Shown here piece after piece: positions 31,227 through 40,214 of a DNA stretch of 64,000 bases. Source of the stretch: Streptomyces sp. CMB-StM0423 (GTDB lineage Bacteria > Actinomycetota > Actinomycetes > Streptomycetales > Streptomycetaceae); the NCBI RefSeq assembly GCF_002847285.1, contig NZ_CP025407.1, positions 6,513,001-6,577,000 on the forward strand, given 5' to 3'. Both the position numbers and the translations under genes were made by a program. Below the pieces are notes generated by a model that did not search any database, was not told where the DNA came from, and worked only from the letters and a program-made list of their open reading frames with translations. Each line of letters opens with the position of its first letter. Within the stretch, counting starts at the first letter, position 1.

Positions 31227-32987
31227 TCAGGACGGCGGCGGGGCGAGCAGCGGCTCGCCGCCGGGCTCGACCAGCTCCAGCAGCAGCACCTCGTTGGCGC
31301 CCGTGCGCAGCACCGGGCCCGGGACGTACAGGGACTCCTGCGGTCCCGCGGCCCAGTAGCGGCCCAGGCAGAAGCCGTTCACCCAGGCCCAGCCCCGGCC
31401 CCAGCCCGGCAGCGCGAGCGCCGCGTCGCCCGGCTTCGCGATCTGTGCCGACGCCCGGTACAGCCCCCTGCCGCCCGCGTCCGGCGGGCCGTACGGGAGC
31501 GCCGCCACCGCCTCCGTGTCGTCGAAGGCGTCGAGGCGCAGCCCCCGGGCCCGTACGCCGTGCACGTACTGGCGCTCGTGCAGCAGCCCGCCGGTGATCC
31601 CCTTCGGCTCCCCCAGCCGCGGGCCGTAGTTGACCCGGCCCAGCGACTCCACCCACACCTCGACCTCGGCCGGACCCGCGACGTCCCCGAGCGGCGCCTC
31701 CTCCCCGGCCAGCGCCATCCGCCGCTCGCCGGCCGGGTCCCGCACGTACGCAAGCGCCACGTCCCGCAGTCCGGTGACCAGCAGCGGGTACGGGCGCCTC
31801 GGGCCCGGGACGCGGAAGAGGTAGCGGACAAGACCGCGGTCGACGTCCAGCTCCTCGAACGTCGGCGGCACCCCGTGCTCCCGCTCCGGGCCGCCCAGCA
31901 CCGCCAGCACCTGTGCCGCCGGGACAAGCCCGTCGACGGGCACCGGCACGGCCGCGGGGAGGGCCGGGGGCGGGGGCGGCGGCTCGGGGAGCGGGCCGGC
32001 CGCGTACCGGGCCAGCACCTCGCGGAACGCCTCGAACTTCGGCGTGGCCCGCCCGTACTCGTCGACCGGCGCGCCGTAGTCGTACGACGTGACGTCCGGC
32101 TGGAGCGCCCCGCGGTGCAGGTCGCCCGCGCGGTTCGCGCCCGCCCGGCCGCCGAAGCTGGTGCCGCCGTGCGCCATGTAGAGGTTCACCGACGCGCCGC
32201 AGTCGAGGATCTCCGTCAGCGCCGCCACCGCGTCCGCCGGCTCCCGTACGACGTGTTCCGCACCCCAGTGGTCGAACCAGCCGCACCAGAACTCCGCGCA
32301 CATCAGCGGCCCGTCGGGCCGGTGCCTGCGCAGTGTCGCGAACGCCTCCCGGGCGCCGGAGCCGAAGGTCAGCGTGGCCGGCACGCCGGGCAGCGAGCCG
32401 GCGGTGAGCATGTGGTCCTCGGGCCCGTCCGCCGTGAACAGCGGCACGGTCACGCCGCGGGCCCGCAGCCCGTCGGCGAGGTGGCGCAGATAGGCGCGGT
32501 CGCTGCCGTACGAGCCGTACTCGTTCTCCACCTGCACCATCAGCACCGGACCGCCCCGCGTCACCTGCCGGGCGGCGACCTGCGGCAGTACGGCGTCGAA
32601 CCAGTCGTCCACGGCGGCCAGGAACTCCGGGTCGCGGGTGCGCACCCGCGCGCCCAGCGGGCCCGTCAGCCAGTGCGGCAGCCCGCCGTTCTCCCACTCG
32701 GCGCAGATGTACGGGCCGGGGCGGACGATCACCCACAGCCCCGCGGCCTGCGCGGCGTCGATGAAGCGGCCGGCCGCCGCCACGTCCTCGTAGCGGCCGG
32801 GGTGCGGCTCGTGCAGGTTCCAAGGGACGTACGCCTCGACGCAATTCAGGCCCATCGCGCGGAGCATCGCGAGGCGGTGGCCCCACTGCGCCTCGTGCAC
32901 CCGGAAGTAGTGCATGGCCCCGGACAGCAGCCGCACCGGCCGTCCGCCGAGATGAAAACTGTCGCCTTCCACCGTGAACTCAGGCAC
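31227..32987 (-). CDS. Beta-galactosidase, glycoside hydrolase family 35
   Basis: This 586-residue intracellular enzyme (no signal peptide) should remove terminal beta-galactose from oligosaccharides. The catalytic acid/base glutamate is in VQVENEYGSYGSD (about residue 157) and the nucleophile in MCAEFWCGWFDHWG (about residue 237). The family motifs SGAMHYFRVH and GPYICAEWENGG are also intact. C-terminal beta-sandwich domains follow. It is divergent from an AraC regulator, which probably controls it. The next gene downstream (PPOX) is convergent, so it is monocistronic. Confidence 0.93.
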   Translation of the reverse strand: MPEFTVEGDSFHLGGRPVRLLSGAMHYFRVHEAQWGHRLAMLRAMGLNCVEAYVPWNLHEPHPGRYEDVAAAGRFIDAAQAAGLWVIVRPGPYICAEWENGGLPHWLTGPLGARVRTRDPEFLAAVDDWFDAVLPQVAARQVTRGGPVLMVQVENEYGSYGSDRAYLRHLADGLRARGVTVPLFTADGPEDHMLTAGSLPGVPATLTFGSGAREAFATLRRHRPDGPLMCAEFWCGWFDHWGAEHVVREPADAVAALTEILDCGASVNLYMAHGGTSFGGRAGANRAGDLHRGALQPDVTSYDYGAPVDEYGRATPKFEAFREVLARYAAGPLPEPPPPPPALPAAVPVPVDGLVPAAQVLAVLGGPEREHGVPPTFEELDVDRGLVRYLFRVPGPRRPYPLLVTGLRDVALAYVRDPAGERRMALAGEEAPLGDVAGPAEVEVWVESLGRVNYGPRLGEPKGITGGLLHERQYVHGVRARGLRLDAFDDTEAVAALPYGPPDAGGRGLYRASAQIAKPGDAALALPGWGRGWAWVNGFCLGRYWAAGPQESLYVPGPVLRTGANEVLLLELVEPGGEPLLAPPPS

Positions 32988-33071
32988 CTATTCCCGCCGT
33001 TCGTCGCCGATTGCCGGGCAAATACTCTCGCCCCCTGGCCACCCGTCCGTCCATGGACAAAGATCGACGGT

Positions 33072-33096
33072 GCTTGGACTCGGCGCTTGGACTCGG
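33072..33096. promoter_or_regulatory. 12-bp direct repeats in the GH35/AraC divergent promoter
   Basis: GCTTGGACTCGG occurs at 33072-33083 and again at 33085-33096, a 13-bp period. AraC-family proteins bind such direct repeats, so this is a candidate operator for the regulator starting at 33136. A GTCCATGGAC palindrome also lies just upstream. Confidence 0.4.
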
Positions 33097-33135
33097 TGTC
33101 CGGACCCGGCGGCGGCGATGCAAGGAGGGCGGGCG

Positions 33136-34041
33136 ATGAGCCACCACACGTGGATGCGCTACTTCACCCCCGGCCCGGTGCACCGCAAGCTCGGCCTGGT
33201 CTGCCTGGGCGTCGGCCTGCAGTACGGCGACCTGCCGGTCGTCGGGCCGCGCACGCTGGACCACCACGTCGCCGTGGTCATCAGCAGCGGCCGCGGCTGG
33301 TTCCGCAACGGCGACGGCCCGGTGCTGGACGTCGCGGCGCCCGCGCTGCTGTGGCTCACCCCGGGCGCCGTCCACCACTACGGGCCCGACCCCGCGACCG
33401 GCTGGGACGAGGCGTTCGTCGACTTCACCGGGTCTGCCGTCGCCGCGTACACCGAGCTGGGCTACGTCCAGCCGGAGCGGCCCGTGGTGCCGCTCAGCGA
33501 CGCCACCGGGCCGCGCACCGTCGTCACCCGCATCGCCCGCGCCGCCCGCCGCGGCAACCCGATGCTGGAGGTCGAGACGTCCGCCGCCGTGCACGACCTG
33601 CTCGTGGCGCTGCGCCGGTCGCGCGCGGACATGGCCCCGGACGGCGACCCGGTGCTGCCGGCGCTGGCCCGCGACGCCTTCCTGCCGCTGTCCGTCGCCG
33701 AGCACGCGGCGCGGCACGGGATGACGACGGCCGAGCTGCGCTCCGCGGTGCGCCGGGCGGCGGGGTGCAGTCCGAAGGACTACCTGCTGGGGATACGGCT
33801 CGGCCGGGCGAAGGAGCTGCTGGCCGCCACGGAGCTGCCGATCGCGGCGGTCGCCCGGCGGGTGGGGTACGACGATCCGGCGTACTTCTCGCGGCTGTTC
33901 ACCCGCCGGGTGGGGGTGGCGCCGGTGCACTTCCGCGACCAGCAGGGCCGCACGGCACCGGGCGCCTGGAACGACCGCGCTCCGGACCCGGGGGACCCGC
34001 CGGTGGCGGAACGGACCCCGCGGGGGCTGGGCCCCGCGTAG
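33136..34041 (+). CDS. AraC-family transcriptional regulator
   Basis: The protein (301 residues) has an N-terminal cupin-like sensing domain (LDHHVAVVISSGRGWFRNG, LWLTPGAVHHYGP). Its C-terminal double helix-turn-helix contains LSVAEHAARHGMTTAELRSA and IAAVARRVGYDDPAYFSRLF. The first HTH with its GMTTAELRSAVRRAAGCSPKDYL wing is typical. The ATG at 33136 follows AAGGAGG by nine bases. It is divergent from the GH35 beta-galactosidase, suggesting galactoside-responsive control. The last ~30 residues form a low-complexity Pro/Arg tail. Confidence 0.9.
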   Translation: MSHHTWMRYFTPGPVHRKLGLVCLGVGLQYGDLPVVGPRTLDHHVAVVISSGRGWFRNGDGPVLDVAAPALLWLTPGAVHHYGPDPATGWDEAFVDFTGSAVAAYTELGYVQPERPVVPLSDATGPRTVVTRIARAARRGNPMLEVETSAAVHDLLVALRRSRADMAPDGDPVLPALARDAFLPLSVAEHAARHGMTTAELRSAVRRAAGCSPKDYLLGIRLGRAKELLAATELPIAAVARRVGYDDPAYFSRLFTRRVGVAPVHFRDQQGRTAPGAWNDRAPDPGDPPVAERTPRGLGPA

Positions 34042-34119
34042 CCGGCCGCCGGCCGGAGCTCCCCGCGGTCACGGGGGTACGGGCCGGCTGCCGCGGCACG
34101 AAGTCGCGGGCTTTGCCGG

Positions 34120-34782
34120 TCAGTTGGGGCGGACCAGGCGGGTGTCGTACGCGAAGATCACTGCCTGCACGCGGTCGCGGGCGCCGGTCTTGCCGAGGAT
34201 CCGGCCGATGTGGGTCTTGACCGTCGACTCGGCGAGGTGCATCCGATCGGCGATCTCGCCGTTCGTCCAGCCCAGCGCGACGGCCCGCAGCACCTCGCGC
34301 TCCCGGTCGGTGAGCACGGCGAGCCGCGGGTCGGGGCCCGCGGGCTCGCTGCGGGCGGGCAGCAGGTGCGCGTAGCGCTCGATGAGCCGGCGGGTCAGCG
34401 CCGGGGCGACCACGGCTTCGCCGGAGGCCACCGCCCGGATCCCGGCGAGCAGTTCGTCGGGCAGCGCGTCCTTGACGAGGAACCCGCTGGCGCCGGCACG
34501 CAGTCCGGCGAAGGCGTACTCGTCGAGGTCGAACGTGGTCAGGATCAGCACCCTGGTGCGGCCGCCGGCGGCGGTGATGCGGCGGGTGGCCTCGATGCCG
34601 TCGAGGCCGGGCATGCGGACGTCCATCAGGACGACGTCGGGCCGCAGTTCGGCGACCAGCCGGACCGCTTCCGCACCTCCGCCGGCCTCGCCGGCGACGG
34701 CCATGTCGCCCTGGCTCTCCAGCAGCATGCGGAAGCCGAACCGCTGGAGGGCGTGGTCGTCGGCGATCAGCACGCTGGTCAC
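34120..34782 (-). CDS. NarL/LuxR-family response regulator
   Basis: This 220-residue response regulator has a receiver domain with DD at residues 8-9, phospho-acceptor Asp in VVLMDVRMPG (about 53) and Lys in FLVKDA. The C-terminal LuxR helix-turn-helix is LTDREREVLRAVALGWTNGEIADRMHLAES, recognisable from LTDREREVLRAVALG and STVKTHIGRILGKTG. Its ATG overlaps the histidine-kinase stop by four bases, so both are made together. They probably regulate the ABC exporter genes at the head of the same operon. Confidence 0.94.
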   Translation of the reverse strand: MTSVLIADDHALQRFGFRMLLESQGDMAVAGEAGGGAEAVRLVAELRPDVVLMDVRMPGLDGIEATRRITAAGGRTRVLILTTFDLDEYAFAGLRAGASGFLVKDALPDELLAGIRAVASGEAVVAPALTRRLIERYAHLLPARSEPAGPDPRLAVLTDREREVLRAVALGWTNGEIADRMHLAESTVKTHIGRILGKTGARDRVQAVIFAYDTRLVRPN

Positions 34783-36677
34783 GGAGCCGCCTCCGGCGGG
34801 GGACCGGGAACGCGCGGCCTCCCGGCAGGGGCCGGGCCGTCGGCGATGGGCGGGGACTTCCGCGGGGGCGCCGGAGAGGGAACGTGCGAAGCCGCGGCCG
34901 GAGAGGGGGATTCCGCGCGCGGGGTCTCGGCAACGGGGGTGTGCGGAGACCCGGGCGAGGGGGCGGCGAGATGCGAAGGGCCGGGTGCGGACGAGGACGC
35001 CCCGGCGGGCGCGGGGTCGGCCACGGGCGGCAGCGTGGCGTACACGCGCCAGCCGCGTGCGGCGGGGCCCGCGTCGAGGGTGCCTCCGTAGACGGCGGCG
35101 CGCTCGCGCATGCCCGCGATGCCCCGGCCGCCGTGACCGCGCCTCTCGTCACCGCCACCCGGGGAGGCCCACCCGCCCGCGGACCCGTCCCGGGCGGGGG
35201 ATCCGCTTCCGGCCCCGGCCCTCGGCACGGTCCCGGGGACCTCCCCTGCCCCGGCCACCAGCCCGCTCCCGTCACCCGCTTCCCGCAGCACGGGTACGCG
35301 CCCGTTCCGGCCCCGGCCCTCGCCGTCCCGTCCGGCGGGCGCCCCCGTGTCCGTCACCTCGATCTCCACCCCGCCCGTTCCGCAGTTCAGACGCACCGCG
35401 GCCGTCGCGCCCGCGCCCGCGTGCTTGAGCGTGTTCGTCAGCGCCTCCTGCACGATCCGGTAGACCGTCAACTGCCGCCCCTCGGAGAGCGTGCCCGAGT
35501 CCCCGCGCACCGTACAGCGCACCGGCAGCCCCGCCTCCCGTACCCGCCGCAGCAGCGGGTCCAACTCGGCCAGCCCCGGCTGCGGCGCCAGGTGCGCGGG
35601 CCCGGCGCCGGAGTGCTGCTCGTGCAGGACGCCCAGAAGCCGGCGCAGTTCGCCCAGTGCCTCCCGGCCGGTCGCGGAGATCGCCTCCAGCGCCTGCGCG
35701 GGCCGCTCCACGGAGCGGTCGGCGGGACCGCCCGTGTCACCCGCCGCCGGGCTGCCGCCGCCGCGGGCCGCGTACAGGCCGCCGTCCGCGACGCCGACGA
35801 TCACCGAGAGGTTGTGCGCCACGATGTCGTGCATCTCGTGGGCGATCCGCGCGCGTTCGGCCGCGGCGGCGAGCCGCGCCCGCTGGTCGCGCTCGACCTC
35901 CAGCCGGTGGGCCCGGTTCAGCAGCGAAGCGACGTACTCGCGCCTCGTACGCACGGTGATGCCGGCCATCACGATGGTCGCGGTGATGGCGAGCATCGGC
36001 ACGTACGCCTGGGAGTAGCTGTCCGGCGGCTCGCGCAGCGCGTCCGCGGCGATGACCACCGCCAGGATCGCGGCGACCCACGGCAGCCGCGACAGCGGCA
36101 GCCGCAGGGCGACGTTGTACAGGGCCACGCCGATGGCCGTGACCGACGCGATGGCCAGGTGGAGGCTGTCGTGGACGTACGTCACCGCGGCGAGGGCGCA
36201 GAACACGGTGAACGGATACCGCCGGCGCCACGGCATCGCCAGCACCATCCCCGCCCAGAGCAGCCACGGCACGGCCACCGGCAGCGACGCCAGCGCGGCG
36301 GGGTCCGCGCCTGGCTCGTCCCGGGCGTCCTCGCGCCAGTCGCCGAGGGAGATCTGGACGAGGCCGGGGAAGGCGACGAGTCCTGCGAGACCCATGTCCC
36401 AGACCCGAGGACGACGGGCGTCGAAGGCCCGTACGCGCTGCGCGGCGGCGTGGATGCGGTGCGTGGGCGGGGGTGCGGGTGCCGGACCAGCGCCCGGCCC
36501 TGCGTCCGTGCCCGGCCCCCCGTCCGTGCCCGGCCTCCCGTCCGTGCCCGGCACCTCGTCCTTCGCGGGCACGGAACCCGGGCCCGCACCTTCACCCGGC
36601 GCCGCTCCCGTGCCCTCGACCGTGCGCTCATCCGGGGCCGGATTCCCGGCTTCCCGCGCCGTCGCCGTCCCCGTCAT
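34779..36677 (-). CDS. NarL-type sensor histidine kinase with low-complexity insertions
   Basis: This 632-residue kinase has several membrane helices (about 85-235), a coiled segment and a HisKA_3 domain with H-box RIAHEMHDIVAHNLSVIVG. The ATPase N-box is RIVQEALTNTLKHA, then VTDTGAP near 442. About 65 Gly/Arg/Ala-rich residues separate VTDTGAP from the glycine loop HGGRGIAGMRERAA (about 512). About 80 Pro/Ala/Ser-rich residues follow the catalytic domain, and about 70 precede the first helix. It belongs to an operon of ABC exporter, kinase and regulator. The extra segments are unusual for the family, whose members are often around 400 residues. Confidence 0.92.
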   Translation of the reverse strand: MTGTATAREAGNPAPDERTVEGTGAAPGEGAGPGSVPAKDEVPGTDGRPGTDGGPGTDAGPGAGPAPAPPPTHRIHAAAQRVRAFDARRPRVWDMGLAGLVAFPGLVQISLGDWREDARDEPGADPAALASLPVAVPWLLWAGMVLAMPWRRRYPFTVFCALAAVTYVHDSLHLAIASVTAIGVALYNVALRLPLSRLPWVAAILAVVIAADALREPPDSYSQAYVPMLAITATIVMAGITVRTRREYVASLLNRAHRLEVERDQRARLAAAAERARIAHEMHDIVAHNLSVIVGVADGGLYAARGGGSPAAGDTGGPADRSVERPAQALEAISATGREALGELRRLLGVLHEQHSGAGPAHLAPQPGLAELDPLLRRVREAGLPVRCTVRGDSGTLSEGRQLTVYRIVQEALTNTLKHAGAGATAAVRLNCGTGGVEIEVTDTGAPAGRDGEGRGRNGRVPVLREAGDGSGLVAGAGEVPGTVPRAGAGSGSPARDGSAGGWASPGGGDERRGHGGRGIAGMRERAAVYGGTLDAGPAARGWRVYATLPPVADPAPAGASSSAPGPSHLAAPSPGSPHTPVAETPRAESPSPAAASHVPSPAPPRKSPPIADGPAPAGRPRVPGPPPEAAP

Positions 36678-36743
36678 CCCGCCGTCGCCGCCATTCGCGC
36701 CGCCCTCGCCGTCCGTCCTCGGTCCATGGTCGCCCAGTCGCTC

Positions 36744-37568
36744 TCAGACGTCACTGCGCCGGAGCCGCACCCCCGCGGCGGCCAGCGCGCCCGCCGCCCA
36801 GACGGCCAACGTGACCAGCGCGGCGCCGGGCGACGGCATGTCCGGGGACGGGTCGGCGGACATCAGCGGGTCCATGGCGGCCAGCGGGGTGTACGCCACG
36901 GCGTCCTCCACCCAGTCGTACGGCAGCAGCGGCGCCACGCTCGGCACCACCATCAGGACCGCCACGAACACCCCGATCGACGCCGGGATACCGCGCAGCA
37001 GCGCCCCGACCGCCACCCCGAGCACCGCGATCAGCGCCGCCCCGGCGGCCGTGGTGACCAGCGCCCGCGCCACCCCCGGGGCGCCGAGGCCGGCCGCGAT
37101 GTCGGTGCCCGCGAGGAACGCCTGCGCCAGCGGGAACGCCGACAGCGCCGTCGCCAGCGTCAGGACGAAGCTCACGGCGCCGAACACGGCCGCCTTCGCC
37201 GCCAGCACCGGCAGCCGGCGCGGCACCGCCGCCATGGTGGCCCGCACCGTCCCCGTCGACCACTCGCCCGCCGCCGTGAGGATGCCCAGGACGGGCAGGA
37301 TCAGCAGGCCGAAGTTCAGGCCGAGCAGGGTGGTTTCCACGGGGTCCTGCGGGCCGTGGTCGCGGCCGTCGCGGTACGTCGCGCCGACCGCGAGGCCGAT
37401 GCCGGCGGCCAGCACGACGACGGCGGCCAGCGCGTACCAGGTCGAGCGCAGCGACCACAGCTTCGACCACTCCGCGCGCAGCACCCGCGGGTACGTCACG
37501 CGGTAGCCGGCGGCGCCACCGGCGTTCGTGCCGCCCGGGCCCGGCGCGGTCAGGGACGGGGTGCTCAT
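36744..37568 (-). CDS. ABC-2-type transporter permease
   Basis: This 274-residue membrane protein has about six helices. Its N-terminal amphipathic segment RVLRAEWSKLWSLRSTWYAL is the standard opening of streptomycete ABC-2 permeases of drug or peptide exporters. The helices AVPRRLPVLAAKAAVFGAVSF and ALIAVLGVAVGALLRGIPAS are characteristic. The start overlaps the ATP-binding gene stop (ATGA). It is followed after 66 bases by the sensor kinase gene, so exporter and two-component system form one operon. Confidence 0.9.
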   Translation of the reverse strand: MSTPSLTAPGPGGTNAGGAAGYRVTYPRVLRAEWSKLWSLRSTWYALAAVVVLAAGIGLAVGATYRDGRDHGPQDPVETTLLGLNFGLLILPVLGILTAAGEWSTGTVRATMAAVPRRLPVLAAKAAVFGAVSFVLTLATALSAFPLAQAFLAGTDIAAGLGAPGVARALVTTAAGAALIAVLGVAVGALLRGIPASIGVFVAVLMVVPSVAPLLPYDWVEDAVAYTPLAAMDPLMSADPSPDMPSPGAALVTLAVWAAGALAAAGVRLRRSDV

Positions 37569-38500
37569 GCGGCGATCTCCTCCTGCCGCCCCGCGGCGGG
37601 GGCGTGGTACTCGACGGCGTCCCTGGTCAGCTCCATGAACGCCTCCTCCAGCGACACCCGGTGCGGCGTCAGCCCGAACAGCGGCACGCCGTGCGCGGCC
37701 GCCGTCAGGCCGATGTCCTCGGCGCCGACGCCGCGGACCCGCAGCACGCCCGGCGCGTCCGAGGCGACCTCCACGCCGGGGCCGGCCAGCAACTCCCGCA
37801 ACCGGCCCGCCTGCGGGGATCTCAGCGACACCTCGTCGCGCCCCGCGGCCCGTACGAACTCCGCCACCGTGGTGTCCGCAAGCAGCCGCCCGCGGCCGAC
37901 GATGACCAGGTGCTCCGCGGTCAGGGCCATCTCGCTCATCAGATGCGACGAGACGAACACCGTGCGGCCCTCCGCCGCCAGTTCCTTGAGCAGGTTGCGG
38001 ATCCACAGGACACCCTCGGGGTCGAGCCCGTTGACCGGTTCGTCGAGCACGACGGCCGCGGGGTCGGCCAGCAGCGCGGCGGCGATGCCGAGGCGCTGCC
38101 CCATGCCCAGCGAGAACCCGCCGGCGCGCTTGCGCGCCACCCCGGCCAGTCCGACCGCCTCGATCACCTCCTCCACCCGCGTGCGCGGGATGCCGTGGGT
38201 CAGGGCGAGCGCGAACAGATGCTTGTACGCGCTGCGCCCGGTGTGGACGGACCGCGCCTCCAGCAGTGCCCCGATCTCCGCGAGGGGCGCCGGATGCCGG
38301 GCGTACGGGCGGCCGTTGACGGTGACGGAGCCGCGGGTGGGCGCGTCCAGGCCCACGATGAGGCGCATCGTGGTGGACTTGCCGGCGCCGTTGGGTCCGA
38401 GGAAGCCCGTCACGGTTCCCGGGCGCACGGTGAAGGTCAGGTCGTCGACGGCGGTCTTCTCGCCGTACCGCTTGGTGAGCCCGCGTACTTCGATCGTCAT
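37565..38500 (-). CDS. ABC transporter ATP-binding protein
   Basis: This 311-residue ATPase has Walker A GFLGPNGAGKSTTMR, signature FSLGMGQRLGIAAALL, Walker B AVVLDEPVNGLDPEG and the H-loop VSSHLMSEM. A C-terminal extension (about 220-311) is typical of drug/bacitracin-type exporters (BcrA class). The ATG at 38500 starts MTIEVRGLTKRYGEKTAVDD; upstream frame is rejected as non-protein-like. It is the first gene of the exporter/two-component operon. Antimicrobial detoxification is a reasonable inference; the substrate is not visible. Confidence 0.94.
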   Translation of the reverse strand: MTIEVRGLTKRYGEKTAVDDLTFTVRPGTVTGFLGPNGAGKSTTMRLIVGLDAPTRGSVTVNGRPYARHPAPLAEIGALLEARSVHTGRSAYKHLFALALTHGIPRTRVEEVIEAVGLAGVARKRAGGFSLGMGQRLGIAAALLADPAAVVLDEPVNGLDPEGVLWIRNLLKELAAEGRTVFVSSHLMSEMALTAEHLVIVGRGRLLADTTVAEFVRAAGRDEVSLRSPQAGRLRELLAGPGVEVASDAPGVLRVRGVGAEDIGLTAAAHGVPLFGLTPHRVSLEEAFMELTRDAVEYHAPAAGRQEEIAA

Positions 38501-38638
38501 ACCGGCGACGCTAGGCGGCGCGGCCGCACGGAACGTCCGACCACGGCCCGCATCCGCGCGAGCCCGTAGTACCACGGGAGGACCCCCGTCAGGCCCCTGG
38601 CACACCCCGCCGCTCAGCGGGGCTTCGCCCCCGGGCGC

Positions 38639-39676
38639 TCAGCGCGGCCTCTCCTCCTGGGCCGGTCCTCCGGCCGGCTCCCCGGCTGCCGTGCCGGCCT
38701 CCGGCGCCGCACCGCCCGCCGTCGGGCCACCTGCCGCCGGCGTACCCGCCGCCCCGGCCGCCGTGCCGCCCGAGGCGACGACGCGTGGGTCGCGGCGTAC
38801 GCCACGGCTGCGCGAGACCGCCACGCCCGCCAGGCACAGGGCGCCGCCCAGCAGCGTCGGCACCTCCGGGACCTCGCCCAGCGCCGCCCAGGACATCAGG
38901 ACCACCAGCGCCGGCACGGCGTACGTCGTGGCGCCCATCCTTCCCGCCGTGGTGCGCTTCAGCGCATACGCCCACGTCGTGAAGGCCAGCGCCGTCGGGA
39001 AGATACCGAGGTACACCACGTTGGCCGTCGCCGACAGGGGCGCGTCGCCTATCTGCCCCGCCAACTGCCCCGCGAACGGCAGGCACAGCACCGCGCCCGT
39101 CATGCAGCCGTAGGCCGTGACCTGGAGCGGCGAGGCGTGCGCCAGGGCCGGCTTCTGGCTGACGACCCCGCTGGCGTACGTCGCCGCGGCCAGCAGGCAC
39201 AGCAGCACCCCGCCGAGGGAGGAACTGCCCCCGTCGGACATCGATATCCCCACCACCACGGCGCCCGCGAAGGACACGCCGAGGCCCGCCAGCAGCATCC
39301 GCGGGAAACCCTCCTTCAGCAGCCAGCCGCTGAGCAGCGCCACGAGCATGGGCCCGACGTTCACGACCATCGCGGCCGTGCCCGCGTCGACCAACTGCTC
39401 GCCCCAGTTGAGCGCCACCATGTACACCCCGAACCAGAGCGTGCCCGACACGGCGATGCCCGGCCACGCCCCCCGCGGCGGCAGCCCCTCGCGGCGCACG
39501 AGCAGGAGCAGCGCCAGCGCCGCCGAGCCCGCCAGCAGCCGGCCGAGCGCCAGCGCACCCGGGCTGAAGTGCTCGCCGGTATCCCGGATGGAGACGAACG
39601 CCGACGCCCACAGCACCACCGTCACCGCCGCCGCGGCCATCGCCCGCCGGTCCGCCCCCGCCTGCACGTTTGCCAT
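38639..39676 (-). CDS. EamA (DMT)-family transporter
   Basis: This 345-residue protein has about ten membrane helices arranged as two EamA repeats (first about 10-140, second about 160-290). Motifs such as VTVVLWASAFVSIRDTG, ALALGRLLAGSAALALLLL and NVVYLGIFPTALAFTTWAYAL are typical. The last ~55 residues are a Gly/Ala/Pro-rich cytoplasmic tail. It exports or imports a metabolite of unknown identity. The ATG at 39676 follows CTTCCTGGGC on the reverse complement. It is divergent from the chorismate mutase gene, 57 bases apart. Confidence 0.9.
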   Translation of the reverse strand: MANVQAGADRRAMAAAAVTVVLWASAFVSIRDTGEHFSPGALALGRLLAGSAALALLLLVRREGLPPRGAWPGIAVSGTLWFGVYMVALNWGEQLVDAGTAAMVVNVGPMLVALLSGWLLKEGFPRMLLAGLGVSFAGAVVVGISMSDGGSSSLGGVLLCLLAAATYASGVVSQKPALAHASPLQVTAYGCMTGAVLCLPFAGQLAGQIGDAPLSATANVVYLGIFPTALAFTTWAYALKRTTAGRMGATTYAVPALVVLMSWAALGEVPEVPTLLGGALCLAGVAVSRSRGVRRDPRVVASGGTAAGAAGTPAAGGPTAGGAAPEAGTAAGEPAGGPAQEERPR

Positions 39677-39733
39677 GCCCAGGAAGGTAACAGCCGGCAC
39701 TGACAACCGGCCCGCCCCTGTTACCGTGGCCGG

Positions 39734-40093
39734 ATGACCGACCACTCCACGTCCCCGTCGGCCATGGACGGCCTCTCCGACTCCGATGTACGAGCCGAGC
39801 TCGACCGGCTCCGCGACAGCATCGACAACATCGACGCGGCCGTCGTGCACATGCTCGCCGAACGTTTCAAATGCACCCAGCAGGTCGGCCGCCTCAAGGC
39901 CGCCCACCACCTGCCGCCCGCAGACCCCGCCCGCGAGGCCCGCCAGATCATCCGCCTCCGCGAGCTGGCGGAGAGCGCCAAGCTGGATCCGGCATTCGCG
40001 GAGAAACTTCTCAACTTCATCATCGCCGAGGTCATCCGGCACCACGAGACCATCGCCAACTCCGCCGCCCCGGAATCCCCGTCCGCCCCCTAA
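39734..40093 (+). CDS. Chorismate mutase (AroQ class)
   Basis: This 119-residue all-helical enzyme converts chorismate to prephenate for phenylalanine and tyrosine. The AroQ motifs are visible: LDRLRDSIDNIDAAVVHMLAERF with the active-site arginine of the first helix, then QVGRLKAAHHLP (Lys) and REARQIIRLRELAES. It has no signal peptide and no fused domain, as in actinobacterial MtCM-like enzymes that pair with DAHP synthase. It draws on the same chorismate pool as TrpE. The ATG at 39734 has only a weak ribosome-binding site. Confidence 0.9.
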   Translation: MTDHSTSPSAMDGLSDSDVRAELDRLRDSIDNIDAAVVHMLAERFKCTQQVGRLKAAHHLPPADPAREARQIIRLRELAESAKLDPAFAEKLLNFIIAEVIRHHETIANSAAPESPSAP

Positions 40094-40214
40094 CAGGCGA
40101 AACGCCGGGGCGCGCCGGTACCGGTCGTCACCGCAGGTCGTTGCGGGTTCCGGGGGCTCGTCCTGCGACACGGTCCGATCGTGCGTCGCCCGCGCCGCCC
40201 CCGCCGCCCCCGCC

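Noticed and set aside
34884..39113. About 1,400-codon open frame on the plus strand opposite the two-component/ABC operon
   Set aside because: The translation is Arg/Gly/Pro-rich and featureless, while the minus strand carries five well-recognised families.
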